From positions 1 through 12,895 of the forward strand of contig JAJZSX010000028.1 in assembly GCA_021849435.1 (NCBI GenBank): a DNA stretch of 12,895 nucleotides. Reading direction: 5' to 3'. The position numbers were made by a program, and so were the translations under genes. The DNA is from Actinomycetes bacterium (GTDB lineage Bacteria > Actinomycetota > Acidimicrobiia > Acidimicrobiales > RAAP-2). Of the stretch, positions 5,481 through 12,895 are shown in pieces (position 1 is the first letter of the stretch; each line of letters opens with the position of its first letter). Below the pieces are notes generated by a model. The model was given only the letters and a program-made list of their open reading frames with translations, was not told the DNA's origin and did not search any database.

Positions 5481-6832
5481 GAGCCAGAAATCGCGAGGTC
5501 GGCAATCGCCAGGGTCTGACCGGCGGCCACCCCCGGCAGCCACGTCGTGTCTGCGCCGACGTAAGCCACGTCGAGGAGCATGCGCTGCAACGTGGAGGCC
5601 ACCGTCACCTCACGAACGGGCTCGCCCAGTTGCCCGTCTCGAATCATGAGGCCAGTTACGCCGACGGAGAAGTCACCGGAGATCGGATTGACCCCCGAGT
5701 GCACCCCGGTCAGGGAGTCCACGTAGAGACCTTGGCCCACCGATGCGAGGATCTCCTCCTGGCTGTGCAAACCCGCCAACATCGCCAGGGCGCGCGGCCC
5801 CGCCGACGGCGTACCCGCAATTCCCGCGCGCACCGCACTGCCCGTCGAGGTCGTGCCCGCGCGGCGCGCCGCGACAGTGTCGTAGACGAACGCGCGCAGC
5901 TCGCCGTGTTCGATCAGCACGTTGCGCCGGCAAGCGAGGCCCTCGCCGTCAAAGTTGCTCGCCGCGAAGTGGCGCGCGTCGGTCGGATCATCGACCACGG
6001 TGACGGCGCTCGAGGCGACCACCTCGCCGAGGCGCCCGGCGAAGAATGAGCGACCCCGCACGACGGCCTCGCCACTCAGAGCGCCGCCGATGATAGCCAG
6101 CACAGTTGCGGCGGTGCGCGGATCGAAGACGACTACGGTGCGCCGGGTGCTCGGCCGCGTGGCCCCGAGCATGCGAGTCGAACGAATGATCGCGTCGGTG
6201 GCCGCTGCGTCAAGATCCAGATCCAGCGTGCGTCGGGCGGCGGAAAGCCCGTAGCCCGTCTGATCGCTCGTACCGTCGCTCGCGATCGCCTCGACCGAGA
6301 GGTAGGCGCCCGAGCGCGCGTAGTTGGCCTCAACGCCGACTGTCGAGGCTAGGGCGCCCTCGCTCACGAAGTCGCTGTAGGCGGCGCTCTCGACCTGACG
6401 GATGCGCGGATCGCCCGCGCGCACGCGTCGCTCGAGTTCGACGGCCAAAGCGATCTTGTCGTTGAGGGGTGTGGCGAGCACCGACTCGTCGCGCAGGCTC
6501 ATTCCGGCCGGCGCGACTCCGTCGGGGCGCGCGAAGGCGAGGAACTCATCCTCGGTCGCAAAGCGCGCATTGTCGCGGGCCTGATCGAGGGCGTCAGCGA
6601 CAGCCCCCTCGTCGAGCGAACCCGCCCATGCCATGCCCACGCGAGCGCCGCCGGCGCCATCGACCAGGATACGGATCCCTACGCCGGCCGACGCGGCTGT
6701 CGTCAGCTTCTCGACACTACCCTCGTAGACCTCCACGTCGGTATCGACGCCTCGCGAGACGTAGACCTCGATCTGCTCGTCGCCCCGGGCGCTCTCGAGC
6801 AGGCGGCGAGCCCGTTGCATCAACTCGCTCAC
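5477..6832 (-). CDS. tldE: TldE/PmbA-type metalloprotease partner subunit
   Basis: TldE pairs with TldD to form a heteromeric zinc protease that degrades or matures small unfolded peptides; in E. coli it processes microcin B17 and CcdA. The 451-residue product has family length, with the N-terminal segment VYVSRGVDTDVEVYEGSVEKL and the C-terminal half containing LTGVHSGVNPISGDFSVGVTGLMI. It has no HExxxH, as expected for the non-catalytic TldE subunit. The GTG start at 6832 overlaps the tldD stop in a GTGA tetranucleotide, indicating translational coupling. Its 3' end overlaps the FmdB gene by four bases. No peptide substrate gene is recognisable nearby, so a housekeeping role is likely. Confidence 0.92.
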   Translation of the reverse strand: MSELMQRARRLLESARGDEQIEVYVSRGVDTDVEVYEGSVEKLTTAASAGVGIRILVDGAGGARVGMAWAGSLDEGAVADALDQARDNARFATEDEFLAFARPDGVAPAGMSLRDESVLATPLNDKIALAVELERRVRAGDPRIRQVESAAYSDFVSEGALASTVGVEANYARSGAYLSVEAIASDGTSDQTGYGLSAARRTLDLDLDAAATDAIIRSTRMLGATRPSTRRTVVVFDPRTAATVLAIIGGALSGEAVVRGRSFFAGRLGEVVASSAVTVVDDPTDARHFAASNFDGEGLACRRNVLIEHGELRAFVYDTVAARRAGTTSTGSAVRAGIAGTPSAGPRALAMLAGLHSQEEILASVGQGLYVDSLTGVHSGVNPISGDFSVGVTGLMIRDGQLGEPVREVTVASTLQRMLLDVAYVGADTTWLPGVAAGQTLAIADLAISGS

Positions 6833-8223
6833 GCCGCCGTCCCCCCGATGGTGACGCTGCTGAGACGCATTGTGGCCTGCCCCGTTCCCACCGGAACCGA
6901 CTGGCCGTTCTTGCCGCAGGTCCCTGGGGTCATCGAGAAGTCCGCGGCGACCGCGTCGACGCGCGCGAGCGTCTCGGGACCGTTTCCGATTAGATTGCAG
7001 TCACGTAGCGGTGCGGTGATCACCCCGTTCTCGATGAGATAGGCCTCGGTCATGCCAAAGACGAAGTCACCCGTCGCGGTGTTGACCTGGCCACCGCCGA
7101 GCTGAGCGACGTAGACACCGTAGGGGGTCTGGGCGACGATCTCGTCGGCGTCGTCCGTCCCGGGCATCAGGTAAGTGTTGGTCATGCGCACCATCGGCAG
7201 GTGCTGGTAGCTCTGACGCCGCCCATTACCCGAGGACGCCCGGCCCTCACGACGAGCCCGCAGCAGATCCCACATGTAGTCGGTGAGCACTCCGTTTTCG
7301 ATCAGGACGTTGCGAGTTCCTGCGTAGCCCTCGTCGTCGATCGCGAGGTAGCCCCACTCGCCCTCGACGGTGCCGTCATCGACCAGCGTGACGAGCGGGC
7401 TCGCAACCTGCTCGCCCACGCGTCCCGCGTAGACAGACGCCCGCTTGAGAATCGCGTCGGCCTCGAGTCCGTGGCCGCAGGCCTCGTGAAAGAGGATCCC
7501 CCCAGAACCACCCGCGAGGACGACGGGCAGATCCCCTGAGGGCGCCGGACGAGCCCGAAGCTTCGTCAGCGCCTGGCGTGCGGCCTGACGCGCGGCGTCG
7601 GCAACGACGTCGTCGGTCAGGGCCTCGTAGCCCCGGGTCGTGGCGAATGGCTTGTAGCCGGTCTGCATCCCGGTGTCGCCCTGGGCGACGCACGAGACCA
7701 TGAAGCGCGTGCGCACCTGGTGGTCGGAGGCGAAGACGCCGTCGGAGTTGGCCACGAGGAAGCGACGCGACGAGTCACCCAGACCCACCTGAACCTGGGT
7801 GATCTGAGCGCCTTCGCTGCGCGCCACATCGTTCGCCGCACGCAGCCACGCGACCTTGGCGGCCTTGTCGACGTCGCTGGGCAGAACCTGGGCCAAACGA
7901 GCGTGATCGGCCCGGGTGTCCAGCGCCACGTGGCGCGCACCACCCCCGCCGCGCTGAGCGATCGTTGCGGCGGCCGTGACTGCCGCCATCAGACCCGTCT
8001 CGGACAGATCGGCGGTGTGGGCGAATCCGGTGGTCTCGCCCACCACCACGCGGATGCCCGCGCCCCGGTCGCGGCCGTTGCTTAGCTCCTCGATGCGCCC
8101 CTGGTCCAGGGAGGCTGACGAGGTCTCCCGATCCTCGACGAAGACTTCGGCGAAGTCGCCGAATCCCCGCGCCGCGCCCAGTACGCGCTCGATCACGTCG
8201 GTCTCAACTAGGGGGTTCGCCAT
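6829..8223 (-). CDS. tldD: TldD metalloprotease catalytic subunit
   Basis: This is the catalytic subunit of the TldD/TldE protease. The zinc site is in FHEACGHGLEAD (H246, E247, H251), the HExxxH of this family. The C-terminal TPGTCGKNGQSVPVGTGQAT (C436) is also typical. The 464 residues equal the usual family length and nothing appears truncated. The ATG at 8223 has no Shine-Dalgarno sequence; instead TACGCT lies seven bases upstream, which fits a leaderless message. The gene is divergent from dxs with 68 bases between the start codons. TldE follows with a four-base overlap. Confidence 0.95.
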   Translation of the reverse strand: MANPLVETDVIERVLGAARGFGDFAEVFVEDRETSSASLDQGRIEELSNGRDRGAGIRVVVGETTGFAHTADLSETGLMAAVTAAATIAQRGGGGARHVALDTRADHARLAQVLPSDVDKAAKVAWLRAANDVARSEGAQITQVQVGLGDSSRRFLVANSDGVFASDHQVRTRFMVSCVAQGDTGMQTGYKPFATTRGYEALTDDVVADAARQAARQALTKLRARPAPSGDLPVVLAGGSGGILFHEACGHGLEADAILKRASVYAGRVGEQVASPLVTLVDDGTVEGEWGYLAIDDEGYAGTRNVLIENGVLTDYMWDLLRARREGRASSGNGRRQSYQHLPMVRMTNTYLMPGTDDADEIVAQTPYGVYVAQLGGGQVNTATGDFVFGMTEAYLIENGVITAPLRDCNLIGNGPETLARVDAVAADFSMTPGTCGKNGQSVPVGTGQATMRLSSVTIGGTAA

Positions 8224-8230
8224 GGACGAG

Positions 8231-8236
8231 AGCGTA
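8231..8236 (-). promoter_or_regulatory. -10 box TACGCT (context CCGGTACGCT) for leaderless tldD
   Basis: The minus strand reads CCGGTACGCT, seven bases, then ATG. The ten-base word is the same as the one before msrB. No good -35 hexamer is seen at 16-19 bases upstream. Confidence 0.5.
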
Positions 8237-8279
8237 CCGGGCCTTTCGTCCCGGCCATCGTTCTCTACATACCCACCGG

Positions 8280-8285
8280 TAGGAT
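8280..8285 (+). promoter_or_regulatory. -10 box TAGGAT for dxs
   Basis: CCGGTAGGAT is followed by six bases (CAAGGG) and the GTG start at 8292. This fits a leaderless transcript. The alternative is that AGGA (8281-8284) acts as a weak ribosome site, so the start context is ambiguous. Confidence 0.42.
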
Positions 8286-8291
8286 CAAGGG

Positions 8292-10217
8292 GTGCTTCTG
8301 GAGTCGATTGACACGCCCGCCGACCTCAAGGGCCTGTCCTTTCGCCAGCTCAACACCCTAAGCCGCGAGATCCGCGACTTCATCATCGAGAGCGTCACCA
8401 AGACCGGAGGGCACCTGGGTTCGAATCTTGGCGTGGTTGAGTTGACCATCGCACTGCACCGCGTCTTCGACTCCCCTCGCGACGTCTTGCTCTTTGACAC
8501 CGGTCATCAGGCCTACGTCCACAAGCTGCTGACCGGACGACGCTACGGGTTCAAGAACTTGCGCCGCCGCGGCGGGCTCAGCGGATACCCCAACCGTTCC
8601 GAGAGCGAGCACGACTGGATCGAGTCGTCGCACGCCTCAACCGCTCTCTCCTACGCCCACGGCATCTCTGTGGCCCTCGAACATCGTCGCGAGTTGATCG
8701 GACGCGGGGGCACCCGCCACGTGGTCGCGGTCGTGGGCGACGGCTCGCTAACCGGCGGCATGGCTTACGAGGCTCTCAACAACCTCGGACACTCGAACCA
8801 ACGCGTCGTGATTGTCTTGAACGACAACGGACGAAGCTACGCTCCCACCATCTCCAAGCTCTCCGAGAGCTTGACCGCCCTGCGGCTCAACAAGACCTAC
8901 GTGTCACTGCGCGATCGCATACGACGCCTCGTCCCTCACCTGCCGCGCGTGGGCAAGGCCGCCTACATGGGCGTAGACGTGATGACCTCGGTGGTGCGCG
9001 AGATGGTGACCCCCCACACCTTCTTCGAGAACCTCGGGGTGCGCTACGTGGGACCCATCGACGGCCACAACATCGAGGCCCTGGAGACGGCGCTGACCAG
9101 TGCAGCGCGCTGGGACGGGCCGATCCTGGTGCACGTCCTGACCGAGAAGGGACGTGGCTACGAGCCCGCGACCAGCGACGACCTGCGCATGCATGACTAC
9201 AAGCTGCCGCCCAAGCTCAACGATGAGGAAGTGCCGCCCAAGTCCTTCACCGAGGCCTTCGGCGAAGCTTTGGTGGCGCTGGCCGACCTCGACGAGCGAG
9301 TCGTGGCAATCACGGCGGCGATGGCCGGACCCACCGGCCTGCTGCGCTTCCAAGAGCTCTTCCCCCAGCGGTTCTTCGACGTGGGCATCGCCGAACAGCA
9401 CGCGGTCACCGCCGCGGCGGGCATGGCAATGGGCGGGCTTCGCCCGGTGGTAGCGGTCTACTCGACCTTCTTCTCGCGCGCCTTCGACCAGGCTCACCTG
9501 GACGTGGGCCTGTTGAACTTGCCGGTCGTCTTCGTCTTCGACCGCGCCGGGATCACCGGCGATGACGGCCCGAGCCACCACGGACTCTTGGACATCGCCC
9601 TGTGCCTCGCGATCCCCAACATGACCATCTTCGCGCCCTCGTGCGCCGAGGAGATCCCCGGGATGCTCGCCACGGCGCTGTCACTGTCCACGCCGAGCGC
9701 ATTGCGCTTTCCCAAGACGCTGCCCCAGCCCCTCGACGCAAAAGTGGGCTCGGGGCTCGAGGCACGCGAGATCGCACGCGGTGACGGCTCGCTGTGCGTG
9801 CTCGCGGTGGGCAAGATGACCGCATCGGCCTACCGGGCGCTCTCGCTGATGGGTGTGGACGCGTCACACGTCACGCTCTACGACGTACGCGTGCTGCCTC
9901 CGGACCCGTCGATGATCGACGACGCGTTGAACCACGCGCGGATCGTCACTGTCGAGGACGGCACCCGTCACGGCGGAGCCGGCACACTGATGGTGGCCGC
10001 GGTGCGCAACCGCGCCCAGGAGCGGGGCCTTCCCTTCCCTCCGACGCGCATCCTCGGCGTGCCGCGCGCCTACCTCGAGCACCACCGGCCCGACCAGCTG
10101 CTGGCCGAGTTGGGCCTCGACCCCGCCGGATTGGCGAGTGCCTTCGCGCGGATGCTGTCCGACCAACCAGAATTCCCCCACCCGCTGCCCGAGGCTCCTC
10201 ACTCGCGCTATCTCTAG
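8292..10217 (+). CDS. dxs: 1-deoxy-D-xylulose-5-phosphate synthase
   Basis: Dxs condenses pyruvate and glyceraldehyde-3-phosphate to DXP with thiamine diphosphate. It is the entry step of the MEP isoprenoid pathway and also feeds thiamine synthesis. The 641 residues match the family. The N-terminal ThDP domain shows TGGHLGSNLGVVELT (H41), FDTGHQAYVHKLLTGR and the cofactor-binding GDGSLTGGMAYEALNN (149-164). The pyrimidine domain has FFDVGIAEQHAVTAAAG with catalytic E368 and FDRAGITGDDGPSHHG. A C-terminal transketolase domain follows. GTG at 8292 is taken as start because the family N-terminus LLESIDTPADLKGLS follows it directly. It is divergent from tldD and lies 23 bases before msrB. Confidence 0.97.
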   Translation: MLLESIDTPADLKGLSFRQLNTLSREIRDFIIESVTKTGGHLGSNLGVVELTIALHRVFDSPRDVLLFDTGHQAYVHKLLTGRRYGFKNLRRRGGLSGYPNRSESEHDWIESSHASTALSYAHGISVALEHRRELIGRGGTRHVVAVVGDGSLTGGMAYEALNNLGHSNQRVVIVLNDNGRSYAPTISKLSESLTALRLNKTYVSLRDRIRRLVPHLPRVGKAAYMGVDVMTSVVREMVTPHTFFENLGVRYVGPIDGHNIEALETALTSAARWDGPILVHVLTEKGRGYEPATSDDLRMHDYKLPPKLNDEEVPPKSFTEAFGEALVALADLDERVVAITAAMAGPTGLLRFQELFPQRFFDVGIAEQHAVTAAAGMAMGGLRPVVAVYSTFFSRAFDQAHLDVGLLNLPVVFVFDRAGITGDDGPSHHGLLDIALCLAIPNMTIFAPSCAEEIPGMLATALSLSTPSALRFPKTLPQPLDAKVGSGLEAREIARGDGSLCVLAVGKMTASAYRALSLMGVDASHVTLYDVRVLPPDPSMIDDALNHARIVTVEDGTRHGGAGTLMVAAVRNRAQERGLPFPPTRILGVPRAYLEHHRPDQLLAELGLDPAGLASAFARMLSDQPEFPHPLPEAPHSRYL

Positions 10218-10228
10218 GTCGGCACCGG

Positions 10229-10234
10229 TACGCT
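10229..10234 (+). promoter_or_regulatory. -10 box TACGCT (context CCGGTACGCT) for leaderless msrB
   Basis: CCGGTACGCT lies in the 23-base gap between the dxs stop and msrB. It is followed by six bases and the ATG at 10241. This suggests msrB has its own start in addition to any read-through from dxs. Confidence 0.5.
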
Positions 10235-10240
10235 GACGCC

Positions 10241-10636
10241 ATGGACTTCCCCGTGACCAAGTCAAACGACGAGTGGCGCAGCCAGTTGCCCCTCGAACGC
10301 TTCCAGGTGCTGCGAGAGGCGGCGACCGAAGCCCCCTTCACCGGATCCTTGCTCGACGTCACCGACGAGGGCGTCTACTCGTGCGGCGGCTGCGGACAGG
10401 TCCTGTTCACCTCGAACCAGAAGTTCGACTCGCACTGCGGCTGGCCCAGCTTTGACGCGTGCGAGCCGGACACCATCGTCGAGCGGCCCGATCACTCGCT
10501 GGGGCGCACCCGCACCGAGATCCTCTGCTCGCGCTGCGGCGGTCACCTCGGGCACGTCTTCGAGGACGGGCCCACGACCACGGGTCTGCGCTACTGCGTC
10601 AACTCCCTGGCGATCGACTTCGCCGGCGAGAGCTAG
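10241..10636 (+). CDS. msrB: Peptide-methionine (R)-S-oxide reductase MsrB
   Basis: MsrB repairs oxidised protein methionines, reducing the R epimer of methionine sulfoxide with electrons from thioredoxin. The 131-residue product is a complete single-domain MsrB. Zinc is held by two Cxx(C) pairs, SCGGCG (C48, C51) and LCSRCG (C96, C99). The active site is LRYCVNSLAI (C119), with HCGWPSF supplying the likely resolving cysteine C66. GGHLGHVFEDGP is the conserved segment before the active site. ATG at 10241 is the first start compatible with family length. The stop shares a CTAG with the ftsX stop on the other strand. Confidence 0.96.
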   Translation: MDFPVTKSNDEWRSQLPLERFQVLREAATEAPFTGSLLDVTDEGVYSCGGCGQVLFTSNQKFDSHCGWPSFDACEPDTIVERPDHSLGRTRTEILCSRCGGHLGHVFEDGPTTTGLRYCVNSLAIDFAGES

Positions 10637-11487
10637 ACGTCGAGGAAGCGGCGGATCGCGATCGCCGATCCGACCGATCCGATCACGACGCCCACGATCA
10701 AGACCACGATGTTGGTTCCCCACAGGGCGGCCGCGTCAAGGGCGAACTCGTTGTGCAGCGGATACCACATGTGCAGCGCCGACACCGCGAGCATCGCCAC
10801 CCCCGAGCCGAGCAGGCCCTGGATGAAGCCCTCGGTGATGTAGGGGACGCGAATGAACCAGTTGGTCGCGCCCACCAGCTTCATCACCGAGACCTCGCGG
10901 CGGCGCGCGAAAATCGCCATGCGGATGGTGTTGAGGATCAACACGGTCGCCGACAGCAACAAGACGCCGGCCAGGGCCAGAAAGACGACCTGGAGGATGC
11001 GGATCGCGTGATTCATCTCGCGGATCTGCTGCTCGGGCGCAGTGACCTTGTAGACGCCGGGCTGATTCGAGAAGGTGCTCTCGATGGCGAAGGCGTCCGA
11101 CGGCACGACCGGCACGCAGCGATACGACGAGGGCATCGCCTTGACGCTGAGGACGTCCCACTCGGACTTGGGCAACAGCTGCTTGGCCTCGGCGTAGTCC
11201 TGGGCCTGGCTGAAATAGGTGCAGTCCTTGACGATCGGCGAGTTGGCCAGCTGGCTCTGAACGCTCGAGAGCTCGCCCGCGGTCGCGGTGGGCTGCATCC
11301 AGACTGTCACGCGGGTCCCCTGCTGCCACTGGGCCGAGGCCTGGGCCGCGCTCTGCTTCAGCAACAGCGCCGCTCCCACCAGCGAGAGCGAGACCGCGAC
11401 CGTCAAGACCGCCGCGATCGTCATCATGCGATTGCGCCAGAGGTTCGACAGCGTCTCTTTGACGGCGTAGCGAAGATAGACGCGCAC
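10633..11487 (-). CDS. ftsX: Cell-division ABC transporter permease FtsX
   Basis: FtsX is the membrane half of FtsEX, which transmits ATP-driven conformational change across the membrane to switch on peptidoglycan hydrolases at the septum. The 284 residues show the FtsX topology: a cytoplasmic N-terminus with RYAVKETLSNLWRNR, TM1 about 23-45, an extracellular domain about 46-161, TM2 about 162-187, TM3 about 215-240 and TM4 about 257-278. The cytoplasmic loop has ARRREVSVMKLVGATNWFIR, the FtsE-contact region of the family. The extracellular domain has two cysteines (C89, C124) that could form a disulfide. The GTG start at 11487 overlaps the ftsE stop in TAGTG. No hydrolase gene is next to it. 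Confidence 0.95.
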   Translation of the reverse strand: MRVYLRYAVKETLSNLWRNRMMTIAAVLTVAVSLSLVGAALLLKQSAAQASAQWQQGTRVTVWMQPTATAGELSSVQSQLANSPIVKDCTYFSQAQDYAEAKQLLPKSEWDVLSVKAMPSSYRCVPVVPSDAFAIESTFSNQPGVYKVTAPEQQIREMNHAIRILQVVFLALAGVLLLSATVLILNTIRMAIFARRREVSVMKLVGATNWFIRVPYITEGFIQGLLGSGVAMLAVSALHMWYPLHNEFALDAAALWGTNIVVLIVGVVIGSVGSAIAIRRFLDV

Positions 11488-12188
11488 TAGATGACCACCG
11501 TGGACTCGTCGATGCCGTAGACACCGCGCACCTGGTCGCGGACCATCTCACCGCGGTCGAGCTCGATGACGCGCCGGCGCATGCGGTCCACCAACGCCTT
11601 GTCGTGGGTCGCCATCACGACCGTGGTGCCCGTGCGGTTGATGCGCTCGAGCAGTGCCATGATCGACTCGGAGTTCGTCGGGTCCAGGTTGCCCGTGGGC
11701 TCGTCGGCGAGCAGGATCAGGGGGCGGTTGACGAAGGCGCGCGCCACGGCGACGCGCTGCTGCTCGCCGCCGGAGAGTTCGTTGGGGAGGTTCTTGGACT
11801 TCTCGGTCAGGCCGACCAACTCGAGGATCTGGGGGACCTGGGACTCGACGGTCGAGCGCGGGCGCCCGATCACCTCGAGGGCGAAGGCGACGTTCTCGAA
11901 GACCGTCTTGTTGGGCAGAAGGCGAAAGTCCTGAAAGACGCAGCCGATGTTGCGCCGCAGATAGGGCACGCGCCACTTGGAGAGCTTGCCGATGTCGCGG
12001 CCGGCTTCGAGGATGCGTCCCGAGTCAGGCAGCTCCTCGCGCAGCAAGAGTCGCAGGAAGGTCGTCTTGCCCGAACCCGAGGCGCCGACCAGAAAGACGA
12101 ACTCGCCCTTCTCGATGTCAAGGTTGATGTCCTTGAGTGCCGGGGTGCCGTTCTTGTACGTCTTGGAGACGTGCTCAAATCGAATCAC
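11487..12188 (-). CDS. ftsE: Cell-division ATP-binding protein FtsE
   Basis: FtsE is the cytoplasmic ATPase of FtsEX. All ABC motifs are present: Walker [10 protein letters not shown] (35-43), Q-loop Q86 in [18 protein letters not shown], signature LSGGEQQR (138-145), Walker B LILLADE (157-163), D-loop NLDP and switch His H195 in MATHD. The FQDFRLL stretch is characteristic of FtsE within the ABC superfamily. Length is 233 residues, with a short extension of about 15 residues at the C-terminus. The GTG at 12188 is preceded by AGGGGG (12196-12201) at seven bases. It is cotranscribed with ftsX (one-base overlap) and lies 128 bases after prfB, the usual actinobacterial order. Confidence 0.96.
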   Translation of the reverse strand: MIRFEHVSKTYKNGTPALKDINLDIEKGEFVFLVGASGSGKTTFLRLLLREELPDSGRILEAGRDIGKLSKWRVPYLRRNIGCVFQDFRLLPNKTVFENVAFALEVIGRPRSTVESQVPQILELVGLTEKSKNLPNELSGGEQQRVAVARAFVNRPLILLADEPTGNLDPTNSESIMALLERINRTGTTVVMATHDKALVDRMRRRVIELDRGEMVRDQVRGVYGIDESTVVI

Positions 12189-12195
12189 GAGGGTA

Positions 12196-12201
12196 CCCCC
12201 T
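12196..12201 (-). promoter_or_regulatory. Shine-Dalgarno-like AGGGGG of ftsE
   Basis: The minus strand reads AGGGGG, seven bases, then GTG. It supports the 12188 start. The site overlaps a GGGTACCC palindrome (12191-12198), which could partly hide it in the message. Confidence 0.5.
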
Positions 12202-12250
12202 GGGCAGGACGTCGAAGGGCGCGCACCGCGCCGAGATCACTAATGACGCC

Positions 12251-12256
12251 ATTCTA
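12251..12256 (-). promoter_or_regulatory. -10 box TAGAAT for ftsEX
   Basis: TAGAAT lies in the 128-base gap between prfB and ftsE. A start near 12244 would give a leader of about 56 bases containing the AGGGGG ribosome site. The local AT content (AAACTAGAAT) stands out from the surrounding GC-rich DNA. No clear -35 is seen. ftsEX may thus be partly independent of prfB. Confidence 0.45.
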
Positions 12257-12316
12257 GTTTCGCCCCCGAGCACGTCCGTGCCACCGGCACCTTGTGAGGA
12301 TGCGAATTCGAGATTC

Positions 12317-12895
12317 TCAGGATCGCGCGCCCTCGCGGAAGCGCTGGCGGCGCAGCTCGGCCTCCATGAACCCGTCGAGGTCCCCGTCGAGCACGGCGTC
12401 GACATTGCCGGTCTCGTGGTCGGTGCGATGGTCCTTGACCAACTGATACGGCGCTTGGACGTAGCTGCGGATCTGCGAGCCCCACGCGTTGTCGCCACGC
12501 TCGCCCGAGAGGGCGTCCATCTCGGCCTGACGCTCGGCGCGGGCGCGCTCGGCCAGCTTGGCCTCGAGGATCTGGAGGGCGCGCGCGCGGTTCTGGTGCT
12601 GGCTGCGCTCGTTCTGACAGCTCACCACGATGCCCGTTGGCAGATGGGTGATGCGAATCGCCGAGTCGGTCTTGTTGACGTGCTGGCCGCCCGCGCCCGA
12701 AGAGCGGTAGGTGTCCACGCGCAGGTCCTTCTCGTCGATCTCGACCTCGGCGGCGTTGTCGGCGAGCAGCGGCGTGACATCGAGGCTCGCGAAGCTGGTC
12801 TGACGGCGGGCCTGGGAGTCGAAGGGGCTGATGCGCACCAGCCGGTGCACGCCGCGCTCGGCCGAGAGCCAGCCGTAGGCGAAGCGACCCTTGAC
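12317..12895 (-). CDS. prfB: Peptide chain release factor 2, C-terminal part (cut by right edge)
   Basis: RF2 recognises UGA and UAA stop codons and triggers peptide release. The window holds the last 192 residues in one open frame reaching the edge. The codon-recognition tripeptide SPF (residues 23-25 of the visible part, in [11 protein letters not shown]) identifies RF2 rather than RF1. The catalytic GGQ is at 69-71 in [16 protein letters not shown]. The C-terminal [16 protein letters not shown] and [21 protein letters not shown] segments are also typical. The N-terminus, where some bacteria carry a programmed frameshift, lies outside the window. The gene ends in TGA. It is the upstream gene of prfB-ftsE-ftsX. 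Confidence 0.97.
   Translation of the reverse strand, partial: VKGRFAYGWLSAERGVHRLVRISPFDSQARRQTSFASLDVTPLLADNAAEVEIDEKDLRVDTYRSSGAGGQHVNKTDSAIRITHLPTGIVVSCQNERSQHQNRARALQILEAKLAERARAERQAEMDALSGERGDNAWGSQIRSYVQAPYQLVKDHRTDHETGNVDAVLDGDLDGFMEAELRRQRFREGARS

Noticed and set aside
5477..8223. tldD-tldE as part of a modified-peptide (microcin-like) cluster
   Set aside because: No precursor peptide, cyclodehydratase or export gene is nearby; neighbours are housekeeping genes, and the pair is widespread.
8904..9581. 225-residue minus-strand frame inside dxs
   Set aside because: Lies wholly opposite a clear dxs reading frame; composition is that of a GC-rich shadow frame.
10459..11490. 343-residue plus-strand open frame opposite ftsX
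   Set aside because: It is an antisense shadow of msrB and ftsX in GC-rich DNA, Arg/Asp/His-rich with no family features.
12278..12290. GTGCC-ACC-GGCAC hairpin as an intrinsic terminator of prfB
   Set aside because: Only a 5-bp stem with a 3-base loop and no T-run after it on either strand; kept only as part of the intergenic note.
1..12895. tRNA, rRNA, CRISPR array, IS element, integrase or att repeats
   Set aside because: No cloverleaf, regularly spaced repeats, transposase or recombinase motifs were seen on reading both strands.

Overview
The window reads as chromosomal DNA of a GC-rich actinobacterium. A member of the class Acidimicrobiia or a close relative is my best guess, from the prfB-ftsE-ftsX order, the fused PafB/PafC regulator, heavy GTG start usage and Arg/Ala-rich coding. 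The exact taxon cannot be read from this sequence alone. I recognise twelve protein genes (two cut by the window edges) and no RNA gene, insertion sequence, integrase or CRISPR array.

Left part (1-2655) is the accessory-looking section. A lysine/alanine/proline-rich protein starts at 49 and runs off the left edge. A 285-base, less GC-rich intergenic region with several short palindromes and repeated GTGAAC words follows. Next comes a soluble VirD4/TraG-type coupling ATPase (335-1642, +), converging on and overlapping by 49 bases a MobF/TrwC-type relaxase domain protein (about 1594-2655, -). This is a relaxase plus coupling-protein pair with no type IV secretion channel, no relaxase helicase domain and no integrase in view. 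It is the least ordinary part of the window.

Middle part (2682-5139, -): moaC, a fused PafBC-like double HTH-WYL regulator and the relaxase lie head to tail with gaps of only 25 and 26 bases, so they may be one transcript. PafBC is the RecA-independent DNA-damage activator of Actinobacteria, so a possible operon link to a DNA-nicking relaxase is notable.

Right part (5238-12895) is housekeeping: an FmdB-type zinc ribbon (+), the tldD-tldE protease pair (-, translationally coupled), dxs of the MEP isoprenoid pathway (+), msrB (+), ftsE-ftsX (-) and the C-terminal half of prfB (release factor 2, -).

Two layout features recur. First, several genes have a TAnnnT -10-like box 6-7 bases before the start codon (moaC, tldD, dxs, msrB), several in the context CGGTA, suggesting leaderless transcripts. 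Second, all three convergent gene pairs overlap at their 3' ends, and two of them end on one shared CTAG tetranucleotide read as TAG on both strands.
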